This document shows positions 18,862-21,503 of a stretch of 21,503 bases of DNA, in pieces. The translations under genes and the position numbers were made by a program. Positions within the stretch are counted from its first letter, which is position 1. Every line of letters begins with the position of its first letter. Source of the stretch: Saccoglossus kowalevskii (Eukaryota > Hemichordata > Enteropneusta > Harrimaniidae); NCBI RefSeq assembly GCF_000003605.2, contig NW_003108599.1, positions 27,410 through 48,912 on the forward strand. Direction: 5' to 3'. The notes under the pieces were generated by a model that was not told the origin of the DNA, searched no databases, and worked only from the letters and a program-made list of their open reading frames with translations.

Positions 18862-19215
18862 AACAAACTGAGAACATACATAGAATTCAAGAAAATGTTT
18901 GAAATGGAAAATTATTTAACATTGCTAACAAATTGATCTACGTCAATCGCTCGGTTCTGTTTAAGTAACCAAGACCTCAAAATCGAAACAGGTAGGCACA
19001 CTTAAAACAAAATTACCAACCCAAAAAACAGCAATCGTTACTCAAAAAAATGAAATAGAAGACGAATACCATTTTATAACAACTCGTCATTTTTACAGCG
19101 ATTAAAGAATGAAATTACATGAGGAAGCCGGAAAGTAAATAAATGATTTCAACAAATTTATAACGATAATAAAAACGTGAATATTGTATTGACCAAATTG
19201 TATTAACCAATTATA
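18862..19215 (+). pseudogene. LINE relic 2: C-terminal region
   Basis: One frame from 18862 reads NKLRTYIEFKKMFEMENY, LTLLTN, stop, then ARFCLSNQDLKIETGRHT. After a +1 shift the frame from 19052 reads EIEDEYHFITTRHFYSD, stop, then NDFNKFITII. This matches the LINE tail pattern SKLRTY..FK..FE.E-YL, R-RLS-H-L-IE-GR, (I/V)EDEYHFL--C--YSDLR, FI-LL. At least three stops and one frameshift interrupt it. It shares the DE(Y/F)-F...YxD tail with relic 1, so the two come from related LINE lineages, but their sequences differ too much to be copies of one recent insertion. Confidence 0.8.
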
Positions 19216-19500
19216 TTGAAAAAAATTGATCACGAGACAGCAACACCTCGGCTTAGAATAACCACAATCTTTCAATACATTGCTTTAAAATAAAATAAAT
19301 GTATTGTAATCTATTTTCGTATGTTAATGTATGTTAATGAACAGTGAATCTTGTAATCTGTAAATCTAATTTTGTAATTTATTTCAACTTTTACTGTTGA
19401 TCATTTTGTTATTGTTTTTAGTTTAGTGACATTACTGCTGTACATTCCAAAGTCAGTGTTGTGTCAATAATTAAATAAATGTAATAAGACTCTTTGCCTA
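19216..19500 (+). other. Probable 3' untranslated remains of LINE relic 2
   Basis: T-rich, stop-filled sequence following the relic's coding end, with a small duplication tatgttaatgtatgttaatg (near 19320). It ends near attaaataaatgtaataagac. The boundary is a guess from composition; no target-site duplication was seen. Confidence 0.35.
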
Positions 19501-19860
19501 TGAAGCTTTACCCTAAAAGATGAAATAAAAACGCTTTTTCTGTCTCGAGGGAAAAACTGAAGAACGCGATTTGTAAGACTATATCCACCTGAATTGTGAA
19601 TTGTTGTATCAAATATTGTATTTAAATATAAGCCTTATGTTTACTCAAATGATATTAGGTGTTGCCATAGCAAAAATCACGTGCCATTAATCATCTTATT
19701 GAAAAAGCGAGTCTGAACATAAACCCTATGGTTTGAATAAACTGTTTTTAAACGATTGCATAATTTACATTATAAGTTTCAGTATAAATAAACAATAACA
19801 AATACAATTACTGAATTGCTTCATTCATTGTACGTAATATAATAAACCTAACTCAGAGCA
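19501..19860. other. Intergenic, nothing recognised
   Basis: AT-rich sequence without features, lying between LINE relic 2 and the (TAAA)n-tailed LINE fragment. It includes one CACGTG at about 19679. Confidence 0.4.
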
Positions 19861-20396
19861 CAGTTTGCGATATACATTAAATATACAAGTCACGGTATGC
19901 TCAGACATTTGTCATTTGATATTTCAACTGATGACACCGATTTCAATTTTGTTATGCGACTTAATACTCGCTGATGATACAAACATGAATACATATAATC
20001 GCTGCCCACAATTGAAGACCATGTCTATTTCCCCAGATTTGACGTCATTGGACACGTCATCACCAACGCGATGCAAAGTCAAACATCACGATAGACGCAT
20101 GCGCATTCCTTTTAAAAATGAACAGAATTTCGTAAACCATTTGTCAAAAAAACAAAAAACAACGATGTTTCGAATTGATAATATTGATTCCATCATTTCT
20201 AAAATTATAACTGTTTCTTCACAATGTGTAGGTCACGTCTGTTTTGGGGGATAACGTCTTAGAATACCGAGGCACATTCTTACATAATCGAAATACAACA
20301 GATTTAACGACGACATCGTAGTGCAACTCACTAAGCTATTATATTGACATCGTTCAGTTTCGAAAAGTGTTGAAACGGCACTTTTGTGACTCTGTA
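19860..20396 (+). pseudogene. LINE relic 3: 5'-truncated, (TAAA)n-tailed element
   Basis: The open frame at 19865-20254 contains LILADDTNMN, resembling the FADDTN polymerase motif, then LTSLDT and FRIDNID. These weakly match the order of CR1/L2-like reverse transcriptase (ADDTN, short spacer, L--L--W, then -IDN--I). From 20287 a clearer tail follows in another frame: RNTTDLTTTS, stop, then IDIVQFRKVLKRHFCDSV, matching the common LINE ending HSYNTRN...(I/F)--FK--LK--L. The reading frame ends with TAA formed by the first unit of the (TAAA)n tract. Only about 430 bases separate the polymerase motif from the end, so an internal deletion is likely. The tail is well supported by its second copy at 21286; the upstream part is tentative. 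Confidence 0.55.

Positions 20397-20492
<96 letters not shown>
20397..20492. repeat. (TAAA)n tract, about 24 units, LINE tail
   Basis: An uninterrupted tetranucleotide run of about 96 bases directly following the coding end of LINE relic 3. Non-LTR elements of several clades end in short tandem repeats, which fits its position. The minus-strand reading (LFIYLFIY repeats) is an artefact. Confidence 0.95.
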
Positions 20493-21279
20493 GAATTCTC
20501 CCTTTGTTGCGGGCTTTTTGAATATTATTTTGTCGAAACACTATGTGGTGCAGTAAAAGTGGTAAATCTGTATCTGTACAGATGCACGTAATCTTGACAT
20601 TTGTGGTCACAAATGCAATAAGTGGGCATTTCTAATTACTGCGTGTCATATTAAAGGGGGATTATCATATGGATTGGAATTAAGATAGGGATTAAGATGC
20701 GTAAAGTCATTAATATGAACTCTGACTATTATATACCTACAGAGTACAGACAGTAACTCCATTACCATGTACTATGTGTTAGAAGCTCCGTTACTACAAT
20801 TTACTACAGTGTCTTCCGTATGTGTCATGTATTAAACACAAATCTGTTAAGTATACACATTCTTATTTACCCTAATTTACTGAAATGCATTTCGAAGCGC
20901 AAATATGAGTCTGCAATATTCTGCTATGGGCCAGAGTGTAAACGTAGAATGGTGGGACATGTATATAATACAAATAACGTTTTTACACAAGTAGTTTTAG
21001 AGATCTGTCCTCTATTAAACTGGTGTGTAACATAAAACGCAGTGCAAAAGATGAATTTGATGTGCTGGAGAGATTTGATAATGATCACAAACACACATAC
21101 ACGCCTACACAGGCATGAACACCTTACCCTGACAACTCAATATCTTTGCCGTTTGCTAAGTATGAGCTGAACATAGTGGTATCTACGGGAATGATAAGAA
21201 TATTATCACGTGAATGCATTTTATTTTAGTTCGGAGAAAATGGTGACAATTGCAAAGCATACATTAAAACAGGCCATTC
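20493..21279. other. Between two LINE ends, no certain feature
   Basis: The open frame at 20820-21035 has no family match. Short phrases such as LQYSAMGQSVN in one frame near 20913-20945 faintly recall the L-YC-IVWG block of LINE reverse transcriptase and might belong to the element whose tail ends the window, but this is too weak to call. A cacacatacacgcctacacag stretch lies near 21090. Confidence 0.3.
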
Positions 21280-21393
21280 TCCATACACATTCTTACGAAA
21301 TCGAAATACGACAAACCTAACGGTGACATCGAAGTGCTACTCACTGTATTTTCTATATTGATTTCGTCCAGTTTCAAAAAGTGTTGAAAGGCA
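21280..21393 (+). pseudogene. LINE relic 4: second copy of the same LINE 3' end
   Basis: Homologous to 20270-20396: both start cacattcttac, continue (a)tcgaaatac-aca--t-taacg-tgacatcg, and end with ttcagtttc-aaaagtgttgaaa or close variants before the (TAAA)n run. The translation RNTTNLTVTS, then (shifted) DFVQFQKVLK, parallels the other copy. It lacks the short HFCDSV coding end and enters the tail from GGCATAAA. Confidence 0.7.

Positions 21394-21503
<110 letters not shown>

Noticed and set aside
20233-20610. 125-codon minus-strand open frame with LFIYLFIY repeats, resembling a membrane protein
   Set aside because: The hydrophobic repeat is the reverse reading of the (TAAA)n tail.

Overview
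ORGANISM. This is eukaryotic, almost certainly invertebrate animal, nuclear DNA. It is AT-rich, has no dense prokaryote-like coding, carries short exons with GT-AG splice sites, and is littered with decayed non-LTR retrotransposons (LINEs) and tandem repeats. The one host gene is a class C GPCR of the GABA-B receptor type, a family expanded in many marine invertebrates. The base composition and LINE types would fit a mollusc, but a cnidarian, hemichordate or other invertebrate cannot be excluded from this window alone. HOST GENE. On the minus strand, five coding exons (17694-17625, 3767-3595, 2965-2828, 2743-2579, 1995-1894) join in frame. They give about 216 residues: a signal peptide, then the first part of a periplasmic-binding-protein-like extracellular ligand domain. 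The gene runs off the left side of the window. The rest of the ligand domain and the seven-helix membrane domain are not here, and I found no convincing sixth exon in 1-1893. Intron 1 is about 13.9 kb (3768-17624) and holds most of the window; introns 2 to 4 are only 629, 84 and 583 bases. LAYOUT. 1-250: 36-base minisatellite, each unit with a small inverted CCAAT-box palindrome. 1533-1707: about four units of a 53-59 base repeat carrying the palindrome GTCACGTGAC. 1894-3767: exons 5 to 2. 3768-6770: intron with nothing recognisable. 6770-8300: 23-base minisatellite organised in a 92-base higher-order repeat, decaying at both edges. 8300-11630: featureless intron. 11635-14720: a nearly full-length but badly broken LINE (ORF1, endonuclease, reverse transcriptase, C-terminal region) on the plus strand. 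15586-15672: 12-base repeat. About 16940: a G-rich element that looks like one transposon end. 17625-17718: exon 1 of the receptor. 18440-19490: a second, more eroded LINE of related type. 19860-20492 and about 21280-21503: two LINE 3' ends of another family, each ending in a long (TAAA)n tail, the second running off the window. HOW IT WORKS TOGETHER. There is no operon-like or multi-gene system here. The picture is a single receptor gene whose first intron has been enlarged by LINE insertion and tandem repeat growth, with further LINE remains upstream of its first exon. Several open reading frames inside the repeats (for example 6767-7677 and 20397-20492) are repeat translations, not genes.
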